From: DATFRX01 sp035630615
GTDB taxonomy: Bacteria; Actinomycetota; Actinomycetes; Propionibacteriales; Nocardioidaceae
Direction of reading: 5' to 3'
Assembly (NCBI GenBank): GCA_035630615.1
Contig: DASQKI010000079.1
Location: 62,001 to 126,000, forward strand
Length of the DNA: 64,000 bases
Position 1 is the stretch's first letter. The number at the start of each line of letters is the position of its first letter. The position numbers and the translations under genes are program-made. Under the pieces are notes generated by a model that did not search any database, was not told the origin of the DNA, and saw nothing but the letters and a program-made list of their open reading frames with translations. Below, piece after piece: positions 40,361 to 48,875 of the stretch.

Positions 40361-41380
40361 TCATCGCGACGGCGTCCGGTCGACAGGCGGCGACGAGGAG
40401 TTGGTATCCGTGCCGGAGCCCGCCGGTCGGGCGTAGTGGCAGGCCGCCAGGTGGCGGTGCGACGGTGCCTCCATTTGGGGATCTTCGGATGCGCAGCGGG
40501 TCCGGCTCGGATCCGCGAAGGGACCGACCGGACAGCGCGGGTGAAAGCGACATCCGGTCAGCGAATGGACGTCGAGTGACTCCTGCTCGTCGATCTCTCG
40601 TGACTCGTGGTCGCCCCTGCCCACCCGCGGGACGGCGTCGAGCAGCACCTGGGTGTAGGGATGCTCGGGCGAGCGCACCAGTGACTCCGCGGACCCGAAC
40701 TCGACGACGCGGCCGGCATACATCACGCCGATCTCGTCGCTGACATAACGCACGACCGCGAGATTGTGTGAGATGAACAGGATGGAAAGGCCGAGCGTTC
40801 GGCGCAGGTCCCGGAGCAGGTTCAAGATCGCGCCGGCGACCGAGGCGTCCAGGGCGGACGTGATTTCGTCGCAGATCAGGATGCTCGGCCGCACGGCAAG
40901 AGCCCGCGCGATCGCCACTCGCTGGCGCTGGCCGCCCGACAACTCCCGCGGGTACGACGCGGCGAGCCGGCGGTCGAGTGAGACGAGGTCGAGTAGCTCG
41001 GACACCTTGTCGTGACGCTCGCCTCGCCCGAGTCGCTCGTGCGCGCCGACCGCCTCGGCGAGGGTCGCGCCGACCGTCATGCGGGGGTTCAACGAGCCGG
41101 ACGGATCCTGAAACACCAGCTGGACCTGCCGCCGAGCTCGACGACGCTCGGACGCCGACATGGCGGCCAGGTCGGCGTCGTCGATCCGCACACGTCCGCC
41201 GGCCGCCGGGACCAGTCCCACGACGGCCCGGGCGAGGGTCGACTTGCCGGATCCCGACTCACCGACGAGCCCGACGACCGAGCCCGACGGCACCCGCAGG
41301 CTGACCCGATCGACGGCGACCAAGGGTCGGCCATTCGCCTGGAACCGCACCGAAAGGTCTTCAACATCCAGAGCCGTCAC
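40361..41380 (-). CDS. Oligopeptide ABC transporter ATPase (DppF/OppF-like)
   Basis: A 339-residue ATPase: Walker A 'GESGSGKST' near residue 41, signature 'ELSGGQRQRV' near 144, Walker B 'ILICDEITSALD' near 165. The C-terminal extension 'GCRFHPRCPVGPF' has the cysteines of the oligopeptide-importer C-terminal domain that bind a [4Fe-4S] cluster in DppDF-type pairs. It forms the second ATPase of the importer, the first being fused to a permease in the gene upstream (40-bp gap). Confidence 0.92.
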   Translation of the reverse strand: MTALDVEDLSVRFQANGRPLVAVDRVSLRVPSGSVVGLVGESGSGKSTLARAVVGLVPAAGGRVRIDDADLAAMSASERRRARRQVQLVFQDPSGSLNPRMTVGATLAEAVGAHERLGRGERHDKVSELLDLVSLDRRLAASYPRELSGGQRQRVAIARALAVRPSILICDEITSALDASVAGAILNLLRDLRRTLGLSILFISHNLAVVRYVSDEIGVMYAGRVVEFGSAESLVRSPEHPYTQVLLDAVPRVGRGDHESREIDEQESLDVHSLTGCRFHPRCPVGPFADPSRTRCASEDPQMEAPSHRHLAACHYARPAGSGTDTNSSSPPVDRTPSR

Positions 41381-41420
41381 GACGCCTCCCCCTCACCTCT
41401 ACTCGGCGCAATTGGCGTCG

Positions 41421-43340
41421 TCATGTGGCCTCGACCTTCGTCCGGGTGATGGTCGCGACCCGGCCCTGCTGCGGGTGCCAGCACGCGACACGGTGCGACG
41501 TCTCCGCGTCGACCTGGAGCGGCGGGATCTCCACATGACAGCGATCGGTGGCGAACGAGCACCGGGCCGCGAAGGCGCAACCCGGCGGGATCGCTGCCAC
41601 GTCCGGAGGCCGGCCGGGGATGCTCGTGAGTGCCACGGTCCGGTCGGTCTCCAGATCCGGTACGGCGGCGAGCAACGCCCGTGTGTACGGATGCGCCGGA
41701 CCGTCCCACAGGCTCGCCGCGTCGATGTCCTCGACGATGCGGCCGGCGTACATGACGAGAACGCGGTCGCACAGGTCGGTGGCGACCGCGATGTCGTGGG
41801 TGATGAAAAGGCAGCTCGCGCCGGTGTCGTCGCCGACCTGTCGCAGTAGGCGCAGGATCTGCCGCTGAACGGTGACGTCGAGAGAGCTGGTCGGCTCGTC
41901 GGCGATCACCAGGCGCGGCTCGCCCATCAGCCCGACCGCGATGACAACGCGCTGCCGCATGCCGCCCGACAGCTCGTGCGGAAACTGCCGGAGCCGTCGC
42001 TCCGGTGACGACAGTCGGACGGAGCGCAGCCTGTCGACGGCCCGGCGCACGGCGTCCGTCCTCCGCGCTCGCTGGTGCACCTCGACGACTTCGGAGAGCT
42101 GGACTCCGAGGCGGAGGGCGGGGTTCAGGCAGGTCGCGGTGTCTTGGAAGACCATGGCGAGCGAGGTGCCGAGCAGGCGGTCGCGCTCCGCCGAGGGCAG
42201 GTCGTTCGGATCGGTGCCGAGGAACGACAGCCGGTCGACGGTCACCACGCCGGGATGGGGAACCAACTGGGCGACGGCGAGCGACATCAGGGTCTTGCCG
42301 CTGCCCGACTCACCGACGATCGCGACCCGTTCGCCGGCGGCGACGGAGAACGAGATGCCGCGCACCGGGACGATCGGCCCGTCCTCGCCGGGGAAGGTGA
42401 CGGTCAGGCCCTTGACGACCAGGGCGGCATCCGACGTCGCGGACGGGTCGGGCTCGGTGGTGACGTCGTCGGGTCGATCCTCGGCCATGGCTGGCTGCGG
42501 CCGGTGCCGCGGGACGCGGGTGCTCGCAGCGCGCGCCAGCGCCTCACCGAGTCCATTGAACGCCAGCCCCGCGATGACGATGGCGACGCACGGACCCAGC
42601 GCCGCCTCGGGCGTGACATAGATCCGGTCGAGCGACTCATTGAGCAATCGGCCCCAGTCGTACGACGGCGGCTGTATGCCTAGCCCGAGGAAGCTGAGGC
42701 CCGACATCGCGAGCAGCGCGTACCCGACCGCGATCGTCACGTTGAGGATGATCGGCTCGGCGATGTTGGGCAGGATGTGCCGGAGGAGGATGCGTCGCCG
42801 GGACAACCCGAGCACGCTGGCGGCGGCGACGAAGTCCGAGCCCGCGATCGATGCCGCCAGGGTCTGGGTCAGCCGAGCGAAGGCCGGTGCCGATGCGATG
42901 CCGAGCGCGAGTATGGCCGCGAGCGGCCCGGCACCGAGGACGACGGCCAGAAACATCGCGAGCAGCAGCCCTGGGTAGGCCAAGGTGAAGTCGATCAGCG
43001 CGGCCGTCGCACGAGACGCCCGAGTGCCTAAGACCGTGGGGAGGGCACCCAGTGTGACTCCGATGACAGCACCGACGAGAACGGCGAGGATTGCAAGGAC
43101 CAGTGAGAGTCTGGTCGCGACCAGCGTGCGGGCCAAGAGGTCGCGACCGAGATTGTCGGTGCCCAGCGGATGCTCGGCCGATCCGCCTTCGAGGAGGTGT
43201 GGCACGTCGGTGGTGCGGGCCTCCTCACCCCAGATGATCGGGGCGACGATGGCCAAGATCACGAGGCCGGCAACGATGACGAGGGACACGACGCCCACCG
43301 GCGTCCGCAACGCGGCTCGGGTCTGTCCTCGGCGGGCCAT
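41421..43340 (-). CDS. Oligopeptide ABC importer permease-ATPase fusion (DppC-DppD type)
   Basis: A 639-residue fusion. Residues 1-275 are a DppC/OppC permease with about six membrane helices and the EAA-type loop 'AAASVLGLSRRRILLRHILPN'. A Pro/Asp-rich linker (about 276-305) joins it to a DppD-type ATPase with Walker A Gly343-Thr350, signature 'ELSGGMRQRV' and Walker B 'LVIADEPTSSLD', ending in the Cys-containing 'GCAFAARCSF' extension. Permease and ATPase are normally separate chains. The importer would take peptides from the substrate-binding lipoprotein at 44340. Two bases separate it from the DppB gene upstream. Confidence 0.92.
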   Translation of the reverse strand: MARRGQTRAALRTPVGVVSLVIVAGLVILAIVAPIIWGEEARTTDVPHLLEGGSAEHPLGTDNLGRDLLARTLVATRLSLVLAILAVLVGAVIGVTLGALPTVLGTRASRATAALIDFTLAYPGLLLAMFLAVVLGAGPLAAILALGIASAPAFARLTQTLAASIAGSDFVAAASVLGLSRRRILLRHILPNIAEPIILNVTIAVGYALLAMSGLSFLGLGIQPPSYDWGRLLNESLDRIYVTPEAALGPCVAIVIAGLAFNGLGEALARAASTRVPRHRPQPAMAEDRPDDVTTEPDPSATSDAALVVKGLTVTFPGEDGPIVPVRGISFSVAAGERVAIVGESGSGKTLMSLAVAQLVPHPGVVTVDRLSFLGTDPNDLPSAERDRLLGTSLAMVFQDTATCLNPALRLGVQLSEVVEVHQRARRTDAVRRAVDRLRSVRLSSPERRLRQFPHELSGGMRQRVVIAVGLMGEPRLVIADEPTSSLDVTVQRQILRLLRQVGDDTGASCLFITHDIAVATDLCDRVLVMYAGRIVEDIDAASLWDGPAHPYTRALLAAVPDLETDRTVALTSIPGRPPDVAAIPPGCAFAARCSFATDRCHVEIPPLQVDAETSHRVACWHPQQGRVATITRTKVEAT

Positions 43341-43342
43341 CG

Positions 43343-44347
43343 CTACATCTCCTTGATCGTCGACCGCGGATCGACGACGCCGAGGATCAGGTCGACCGCG
43401 AGGTTGACCACGAGAACGGTCGCGCCGAGCAGGAGCATGATGGCTTGGGCGAGGGCATAGTCCTGCGCGACGACCGAGTCGACGACGGCGGTGCCGAGGC
43501 CGGGCCAGGCGAAAACGTTTTCGACGAGAACCGTGCCGCCGATCAACCCGGACAGCAGCAGCCCGCCCAGTGTCAGGGTCGACGTCAGCATGTTCGGCAG
43601 CGCGTGCCGCAGGTACAGCAGTCGGGCCGGCAGCCGTTTGCTCCGAGCGGTCCTCATGTAGTCCGAGCCGAGGGCGTCGAGGGTCTCCGCGCGGACGATC
43701 CGCGCCAGCGCGGCGATCGACCCGATCGACAGGGCAGCCACCGGAAGGATGTAGGCCGCAACCCCCGGCTCGTACGCGACCGGAAGCACCTGCAGCTCGA
43801 CGCCGAACAGGTAGACCAGACCCACGCCGAGGACGAACTCCGGGATCGTGGCGAAGAACCCGGTTGTCGTTGTAAACGTGAGCTCGGTGCCGCGACCGCG
43901 GCCGTCCCTGGTCAAGATGGCGGCTGCCATGCCGATCGTTATCGACAGCAGCATGATGACGACGAAGGCGATGCCGGCGAGGGCGGCGCTGTGCGGCAGC
44001 CGTTGCCCGATCACGTCGGAGACCGGCAGGTCCGAGGACGATGACATGCCGAGGTCGCCGGTGAACAGGCCCTTGACGTAGTCGGCGAACTGCTGGGGCA
44101 ACGGCTGGTCAAGCCCCAGCTCAGCCTGGCGCTGCTCCACCAGGCTCGCGGGTGCGCGCGGCCCGAGTTGAGCCCGGACCGGGTCGCCCGGCACCAGGTG
44201 GATCATCGAGAACGACAGGACCAGCAGCACCACCAGGGCCACGATCATCCGAGCGGTACGCCGCACCAAGAAAACCACGGTGGGGTGTCGCTCGGCGAAA
44301 CCCGCGATGGTCGCTGACGGTACGCCCGCCGCCGCCTCACTACTCAT
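43343..44347 (-). CDS. Oligopeptide ABC importer permease (DppB-like)
   Basis: A 334-residue permease with an N-terminal helix and about five further membrane segments. 'DPVRAQLGPRAPASLVEQRQAELGLDQPLPQQ' is the DppB external-loop motif and 'GSDYMRTARSKRLPARLLYLRHALPNML' the EAA loop. It partners with the fused permease-ATPase downstream. Its ATG overlaps the stop of the substrate-binding protein gene by eight bases. Confidence 0.92.
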   Translation of the reverse strand: MSSEAAAGVPSATIAGFAERHPTVVFLVRRTARMIVALVVLLVLSFSMIHLVPGDPVRAQLGPRAPASLVEQRQAELGLDQPLPQQFADYVKGLFTGDLGMSSSSDLPVSDVIGQRLPHSAALAGIAFVVIMLLSITIGMAAAILTRDGRGRGTELTFTTTTGFFATIPEFVLGVGLVYLFGVELQVLPVAYEPGVAAYILPVAALSIGSIAALARIVRAETLDALGSDYMRTARSKRLPARLLYLRHALPNMLTSTLTLGGLLLSGLIGGTVLVENVFAWPGLGTAVVDSVVAQDYALAQAIMLLLGATVLVVNLAVDLILGVVDPRSTIKEM

Positions 44348-45929
44348 ACATCCGGATGCTGGTCGGCTCGATGATGTTCCAGATTCCCGGGCCGAACTCG
44401 GCGTTGTCGGCGTACGTCACGGTGACGTTGTTGGAGATCGGGACGACGTCGGCCGCTTCGAAGAGCGCCTGCTCGGCGGCGGCCCACTTGTCGCAGCCAC
44501 CCTCATCGGTGGGTGTCGCCGCCGCCTCGGCGGTCAGCCGGTCGTACGTCGGGTTGGTGATCCCGGCGAAGTTTTGCCCGTTCGGAGGTGTGGGCCCACT
44601 CGCGAAGGCGACGAAGTCCGACGGATAGGCGATCTGGACGTTCAGGAACGCGGCGTCCCAGTCGGTCCCACCGAACAGGGTTTCCAGGAAGGCGGTTTGG
44701 TTCTGCCCCTTCGGCTCGACGCTGACGCCGATGTCCTCCCACCAACCGCGGACGAGCTCCATCGCTGCCTCGATGGCGGGCTCGCCGGTGGGGTAGGAGA
44801 GCGTCACCGTGAGATCTTCGCCGTCCTTCGATCTCACGCCGTCCGAGCCCATCGTCCACCCCGCCTGGTCGAGCAGCTCTCCGGCTGCCTCGGCGTCATG
44901 GTCCGGCAGGTGACCCGAGACCGTGTCCTTCGGGCACGGTCGAGGTGCGATCACCGCGAGGCCGTCGGCCATGGTGCCCTCGCCCTCAGTCTCCGCCGCC
45001 ATGAGCGCCTCGCGGTCGAGCGCCATGGTCAGCGCCTGGCGTACGTCGGGGTCGGCCGTCGGAAAACCGTCGCGCTCGTTGAAGAAGAACTCCGACGGCC
45101 CCTGCTCGGTGTCGAGTGTGAAGGCGTCGCGTCCCTCGAGCCGAGCCTGGTCGGAGCTGTTCGGCGTCACGTCGGTCAACTCGCCGGACAGGAACAGGTT
45201 GACGGCCGTTGTCGAGTTTTGCACGACCCGGAACTCGACCTGGTCCGGGACGCCCGGGGTGTCGGTGGTGGCGCCGTTCGGTCCCCACGTGTAGTCGTCC
45301 CGGACGCTGAGGGTCAGGTGATCGTCCGCGGCGTAGTCGGTGAGGACGTAGGGACCGGTGCCGTCGGTGGCATGCGCGAGTGAGTCGGGGTCGGCGAGCC
45401 CTTTGGGACAGACGATGCGCACGCCCGTTCCAGCGCCCTCGAGCAGAAAACCGAACGGCGATCCCATCGTGATCGTCACCGTGCCGGCAGCGTTGTCGTA
45501 CTTCACCGTGTAGTCGGTGCTGGGTATTCCGCTGCCGATCACCGACGACGCATTGGACGGGTCCTTGATCCAGGTGAAGTTGTCGGCCACCGCCTTGGCC
45601 GTCAGCTCGCTCCCGTCGCTGCAGGTGATGCCGTCCTTGAGGGTGAAGGTGACGCTGCGGTCGGTGACGTGCCAGTCCTGGGCGAGTTGGGGCACCACCG
45701 TGCCGCTCGGGTCGATGTTGACCAGCGTGTCGTACGCGAACGTGTCGACCGAGTTCGTGGTCTGCCGGACGGTCTTGAGCGGATGGAGGTTGCCCGGGTC
45801 GGCCGGGATGGTGGTGACGTACGTCGCCGAATCCGCCAGGTCGGTGCGTTCACCGCCGTCGCTGGACGAGCCGCAGGCGGCTGCCGAGACGACGAGAGCG
45901 ACCGCGGCGGCGACCCGGATGCCCTTCAT
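44340..45929 (-). CDS. ABC importer substrate-binding lipoprotein (oligopeptide/dipeptide)
   Basis: A 529-residue SBP family 5 protein from the ATG at 45929. Its signal ends in a lipobox 'VSAAAC' with Cys about residue 19, so it is anchored outside the membrane. 'GGERTDLADSATYVTTIPADPGNLHPL' opening and 'RDGFPTADPDVRQALTMALDREALM' are standard DppA/OppA blocks. It overlaps the S12 hydrolase gene upstream by four bases and the DppB gene downstream by eight, giving a tightly packed operon. Specificity is not readable; the neighbours suggest peptides with D residues. Confidence 0.92.
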   Translation of the reverse strand: MKGIRVAAAVALVVSAAACGSSSDGGERTDLADSATYVTTIPADPGNLHPLKTVRQTTNSVDTFAYDTLVNIDPSGTVVPQLAQDWHVTDRSVTFTLKDGITCSDGSELTAKAVADNFTWIKDPSNASSVIGSGIPSTDYTVKYDNAAGTVTITMGSPFGFLLEGAGTGVRIVCPKGLADPDSLAHATDGTGPYVLTDYAADDHLTLSVRDDYTWGPNGATTDTPGVPDQVEFRVVQNSTTAVNLFLSGELTDVTPNSSDQARLEGRDAFTLDTEQGPSEFFFNERDGFPTADPDVRQALTMALDREALMAAETEGEGTMADGLAVIAPRPCPKDTVSGHLPDHDAEAAGELLDQAGWTMGSDGVRSKDGEDLTVTLSYPTGEPAIEAAMELVRGWWEDIGVSVEPKGQNQTAFLETLFGGTDWDAAFLNVQIAYPSDFVAFASGPTPPNGQNFAGITNPTYDRLTAEAAATPTDEGGCDKWAAAEQALFEAADVVPISNNVTVTYADNAEFGPGIWNIIEPTSIRMYE

Positions 45930-47311
45930 CGCGCCACCCGCTTCGCCGAGACCTTCGGAGTCGCCCGCGCACTGGAGTGGAGGTAGGGCGACCCGTCGTC
46001 GAGTTCGTAGAACACCATCGGCGTCCACGTGTCTTCGTCCGGATCCTTCGTGGCGAAGACGCCTTCGGCTACCGGGACCAGCGTGAGCTCCTCCACCGGG
46101 TCCGGGTCGATCTCGGCCAGCGGGCCGGTCGCGATGGCCTTGCCGGCCAGTCCCGTCCCGCTCACGTCGAGCTCGTATCGGACACCCAGCCGCTCGTAGG
46201 TTCCGGCGTACGCCGCGGTTTCGACGTCGGGCAGGTCGTCGGGCGGGCTGAGCGGCGACGGCATCGTGATCTCGCACAACTCGCGCATCAGGACGGGGTA
46301 CACGTCGCGATAGAAGTCGGACGCGCGGCCGCCGTTGGCCAACATGCCGACGACGACGCCCGAATCGGGCACGATCCGCAGCCACGCCGTCTGGCCGATG
46401 GTCGCGCCGTCGTGCCCATAGACGTGGCGGCCGTCCCAGTCGTAGAGGATCCAGCCGAGTCCCCAGGACTTGCCGAGCGTCCATTGGTCGGGGATGTCGA
46501 TGACGGCGTCCTGCATCGACGCCACCGCGGCGGCGGACAGCGCCTGGCGGTCGTCGGCCGTGCGTCCCTCGTCGAGGTGCCAGCGGCCGAAGGCCACCAT
46601 GTCCGCGGCGGTCGCGCAGACGAGTCCGGCCGGGCCGACCGAGCGAGGCAGGGTCCAGACCGGTGCGAGTTGGGCGGGCTCGTCGAGCTTGCCCACATGG
46701 CCGTGGGCCGTCCGAAAACGCAGGGCCTGCTCGGGGAGGGTGACCGTGTGGTCGAGTCCGAGCGGCCCGATGATCCGCTCGGCCAGCGCCGTGTCCCACG
46801 TCTGTCCGGTCAGGCGCTCGATGATCCGTCCGGCGATGACGTACCCGGTGTTGCAGTACGACATCGTCGCGCCCACCGGATGGGAGAAGCCGAGCGCGGC
46901 GCAGCTGGCTACGAAGCGCTCCAGAACGTCGTCGCCGCGGCCGAAGTCTTCGAAGTGGTCGCCCTCGATGCCACTCGAGTGGGACAGCAGGTGCCGCATG
47001 GTGACCCGTTCGGCGGACTCCTGGTCGGCCAGCCGCAGCTCGGGCAGGCTGGCGACCACGGGCGCGTCGAGGTCGAGCCGCCCCTCGACGGCCAGCTGCA
47101 TGATCAGCGACGCCGTGTAGGGCTTGGTCACCGATCCGATCTGGAAGAGCGAGTCCGTCGTGACCTCGACCTCGGTCTCGACGTTGAGGACGCCGGTCGC
47201 CGCCTCGGTGAGCTGGCCGTCGGCGTACACGGCGAGGCTGGCGCCCGGCACCTTGTGGCGCCGCGCCGCCGACTCGAGCAGGTCTTGGACAGTGTGCTGG
47301 TCGAGGCTCAC
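45926..47311 (-). CDS. S12-family serine hydrolase, copy 2
   Basis: A 461-residue protein: Ser60-x2-Lys63 ('GSVTK'), Tyr152-Cys-Asn154 and His300-Asp-Gly. It has no signal peptide. It closely resembles the next gene upstream (47308-48723), sharing a 'SSGIEGDHFEDFGRGDDVLERFV' style block with its 'SGGIDGDKFDTFGRGDDAIERYV', so the two are tandem duplicates. The stop overlaps the start of the substrate-binding-protein gene by four bases and its own start overlaps the other copy's stop. A cytoplasmic D-peptidase or esterase acting on imported peptides is likely. Confidence 0.87.
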   Translation of the reverse strand: MSLDQHTVQDLLESAARRHKVPGASLAVYADGQLTEAATGVLNVETEVEVTTDSLFQIGSVTKPYTASLIMQLAVEGRLDLDAPVVASLPELRLADQESAERVTMRHLLSHSSGIEGDHFEDFGRGDDVLERFVASCAALGFSHPVGATMSYCNTGYVIAGRIIERLTGQTWDTALAERIIGPLGLDHTVTLPEQALRFRTAHGHVGKLDEPAQLAPVWTLPRSVGPAGLVCATAADMVAFGRWHLDEGRTADDRQALSAAAVASMQDAVIDIPDQWTLGKSWGLGWILYDWDGRHVYGHDGATIGQTAWLRIVPDSGVVVGMLANGGRASDFYRDVYPVLMRELCEITMPSPLSPPDDLPDVETAAYAGTYERLGVRYELDVSGTGLAGKAIATGPLAEIDPDPVEELTLVPVAEGVFATKDPDEDTWTPMVFYELDDGSPYLHSSARATPKVSAKRVAR

Positions 47312-48723
47312 GACACTCTCCTAACGGCCCGCAGGCCGGCATGCATGTAGTCCTGCCCGTCGGATTCGTAGAACACGACCGGCTGCCATGGGTCGCCCTC
47401 GTCATCGGGCTTCATGAGATAGAACCCGTCCTCCACCGGCACCAGCTCATGAATGGTTTCGCGCTGGTTCGGCGGCAGCATCGCGGCGATCTGTTCCGAC
47501 ACGATCGTGAACGTGCTGCGCACCCGATCGCCGTCGGCCTCGAGCCGTACTCTCACCGCCGGCGTCTGGTAGGTGCCGAGCACCCGGCTGGGGTCGACCT
47601 GGGCCGGCGTCTCCGGTGGGGTCGGCGGCTCGTGCGGCGTGACCCCGGCGTCGGCGAGCAGCGGGGAGAACAGCGCCTTCGCGATCCGATCGGCGCCGTT
47701 GCCGTTGACGAGCAGGCACAGGGTCAGCTCGGCCGCCGGGCAGGTGATGAATCGTGCGTGGTGAGCGAGCAGGTCGCCGCCGTGGGCCACGACTGTCGGC
47801 TGGCCGGGCCGTTCGGCGAGCTCCCACCCCAGCCCCCAGTGGGTGACGTCCTCGTACGGGTTGGGCACCTCGACCTGCGTCGCGCGCATCGACCTGGCGG
47901 TCTCTTCGGTGAGGATGCGATTGCCGTTCGGCGCGATGCCGAGGTCGATGTGCATGCGGGCGAAGTCGAGCAGCTCGGAGACGTTGGTGACTACGCCGCC
48001 GGCCGGGCCGTGCGAACGGTCGTTCTCCCAGTGGTCGAAGACGGCGAGAGTCTCCGACTCGTCCTTGATGTGGCCGGCCGCCATGGGACGCCAGATCAGG
48101 TCTTCGGGAAGCATCGCGGTCTTGGTCGCCCCGAGCGGCGTCAGCAGGTGCTCGCGCAGCGCCGCGTCGTACGTCGCCTCGCGAAGCACCTCGACGATCC
48201 GGCCGAGGATGATCGCGCCGCTGTTGCAGTACGAGAACGTCGCACCGACGTCGTGCACCTGGCCGAGCGTCGCGCAGTCGGCGACGTAGCGCTCGATGGC
48301 GTCGTCGCCGCGGCCGAAGGTGTCGAACTTGTCGCCGTCGATGCCGCCGCTGTGGGTCAGCAGGTGACGCGGAGTCAGTCGTTCGGTCGCCGCCGGATCG
48401 GCGACCCGGAACCCGGGCAGCAGCTCCCGCACCGGGCGGTCCAGGTCGAGCTTGCCCTCGTCGACCAGCTGCATCGCGAGCGTGGCGGTGTAGACCTTCG
48501 ACACCGACGCGACTGGAAACAGCGTCTCGGGCGTCATCGGCTGGCCGGTGTCGAGGTTGGCGACGCCGGACGCGACCAGCACCCGTTCGTCGCCGCGTTG
48601 GAACCCGAACGCGGCGCCCGGAGCTTCGACCTCCGCGACGAGTGTGTCGAGTCGCTCCTGCCAGTCCTCGACGCGTGTGGCCGAATCGGCTCCCGCGGAG
48701 TTGGTCGCTTGACGTCCTTGCAC
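47308..48723 (-). CDS. S12-family serine hydrolase, copy 3
   Basis: A 471-residue protein from the GTG at 48723 (GGAGG six bases upstream); an ATG at 48777 with its own ribosome-like site is an alternative. Ser73-x2-Lys76 ('ASVSK'), Tyr165-Cys-Asn167 and His314-Gly-Gly are intact. A beta-rich C-terminal domain of about 110 residues follows, as in the other copies. No signal peptide is visible. It is the first gene of the operon that runs through the peptide importer to PucR, unless the class A beta-lactamase-like gene 150 bp upstream is cotranscribed. Confidence 0.86.
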   Translation of the reverse strand: MQGRQATNSAGADSATRVEDWQERLDTLVAEVEAPGAAFGFQRGDERVLVASGVANLDTGQPMTPETLFPVASVSKVYTATLAMQLVDEGKLDLDRPVRELLPGFRVADPAATERLTPRHLLTHSGGIDGDKFDTFGRGDDAIERYVADCATLGQVHDVGATFSYCNSGAIILGRIVEVLREATYDAALREHLLTPLGATKTAMLPEDLIWRPMAAGHIKDESETLAVFDHWENDRSHGPAGGVVTNVSELLDFARMHIDLGIAPNGNRILTEETARSMRATQVEVPNPYEDVTHWGLGWELAERPGQPTVVAHGGDLLAHHARFITCPAAELTLCLLVNGNGADRIAKALFSPLLADAGVTPHEPPTPPETPAQVDPSRVLGTYQTPAVRVRLEADGDRVRSTFTIVSEQIAAMLPPNQRETIHELVPVEDGFYLMKPDDEGDPWQPVVFYESDGQDYMHAGLRAVRRVS

Positions 48724-48875
48724 GTAGTCCTCCGCATACCGGTCGGATCGGTGTCGTGCGAGCGCTCTGACCGGCATCCTGCTCCCTCGAGAGCGCGGTC
48801 CGCCTGGTGCGTGGAGACGAGTTTTGGCAGCGATTGCTTGTACGGGCGTACGAAGTGCCGCCGCGGCCCGGGCGG

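Noticed and set aside
44340..47405. Reading the substrate-binding protein as a 1021-residue fusion
   Set aside because: The first 490 codons are a low-complexity shadow of the S12 gene, and the lipoprotein signal at 45929 marks the true start.
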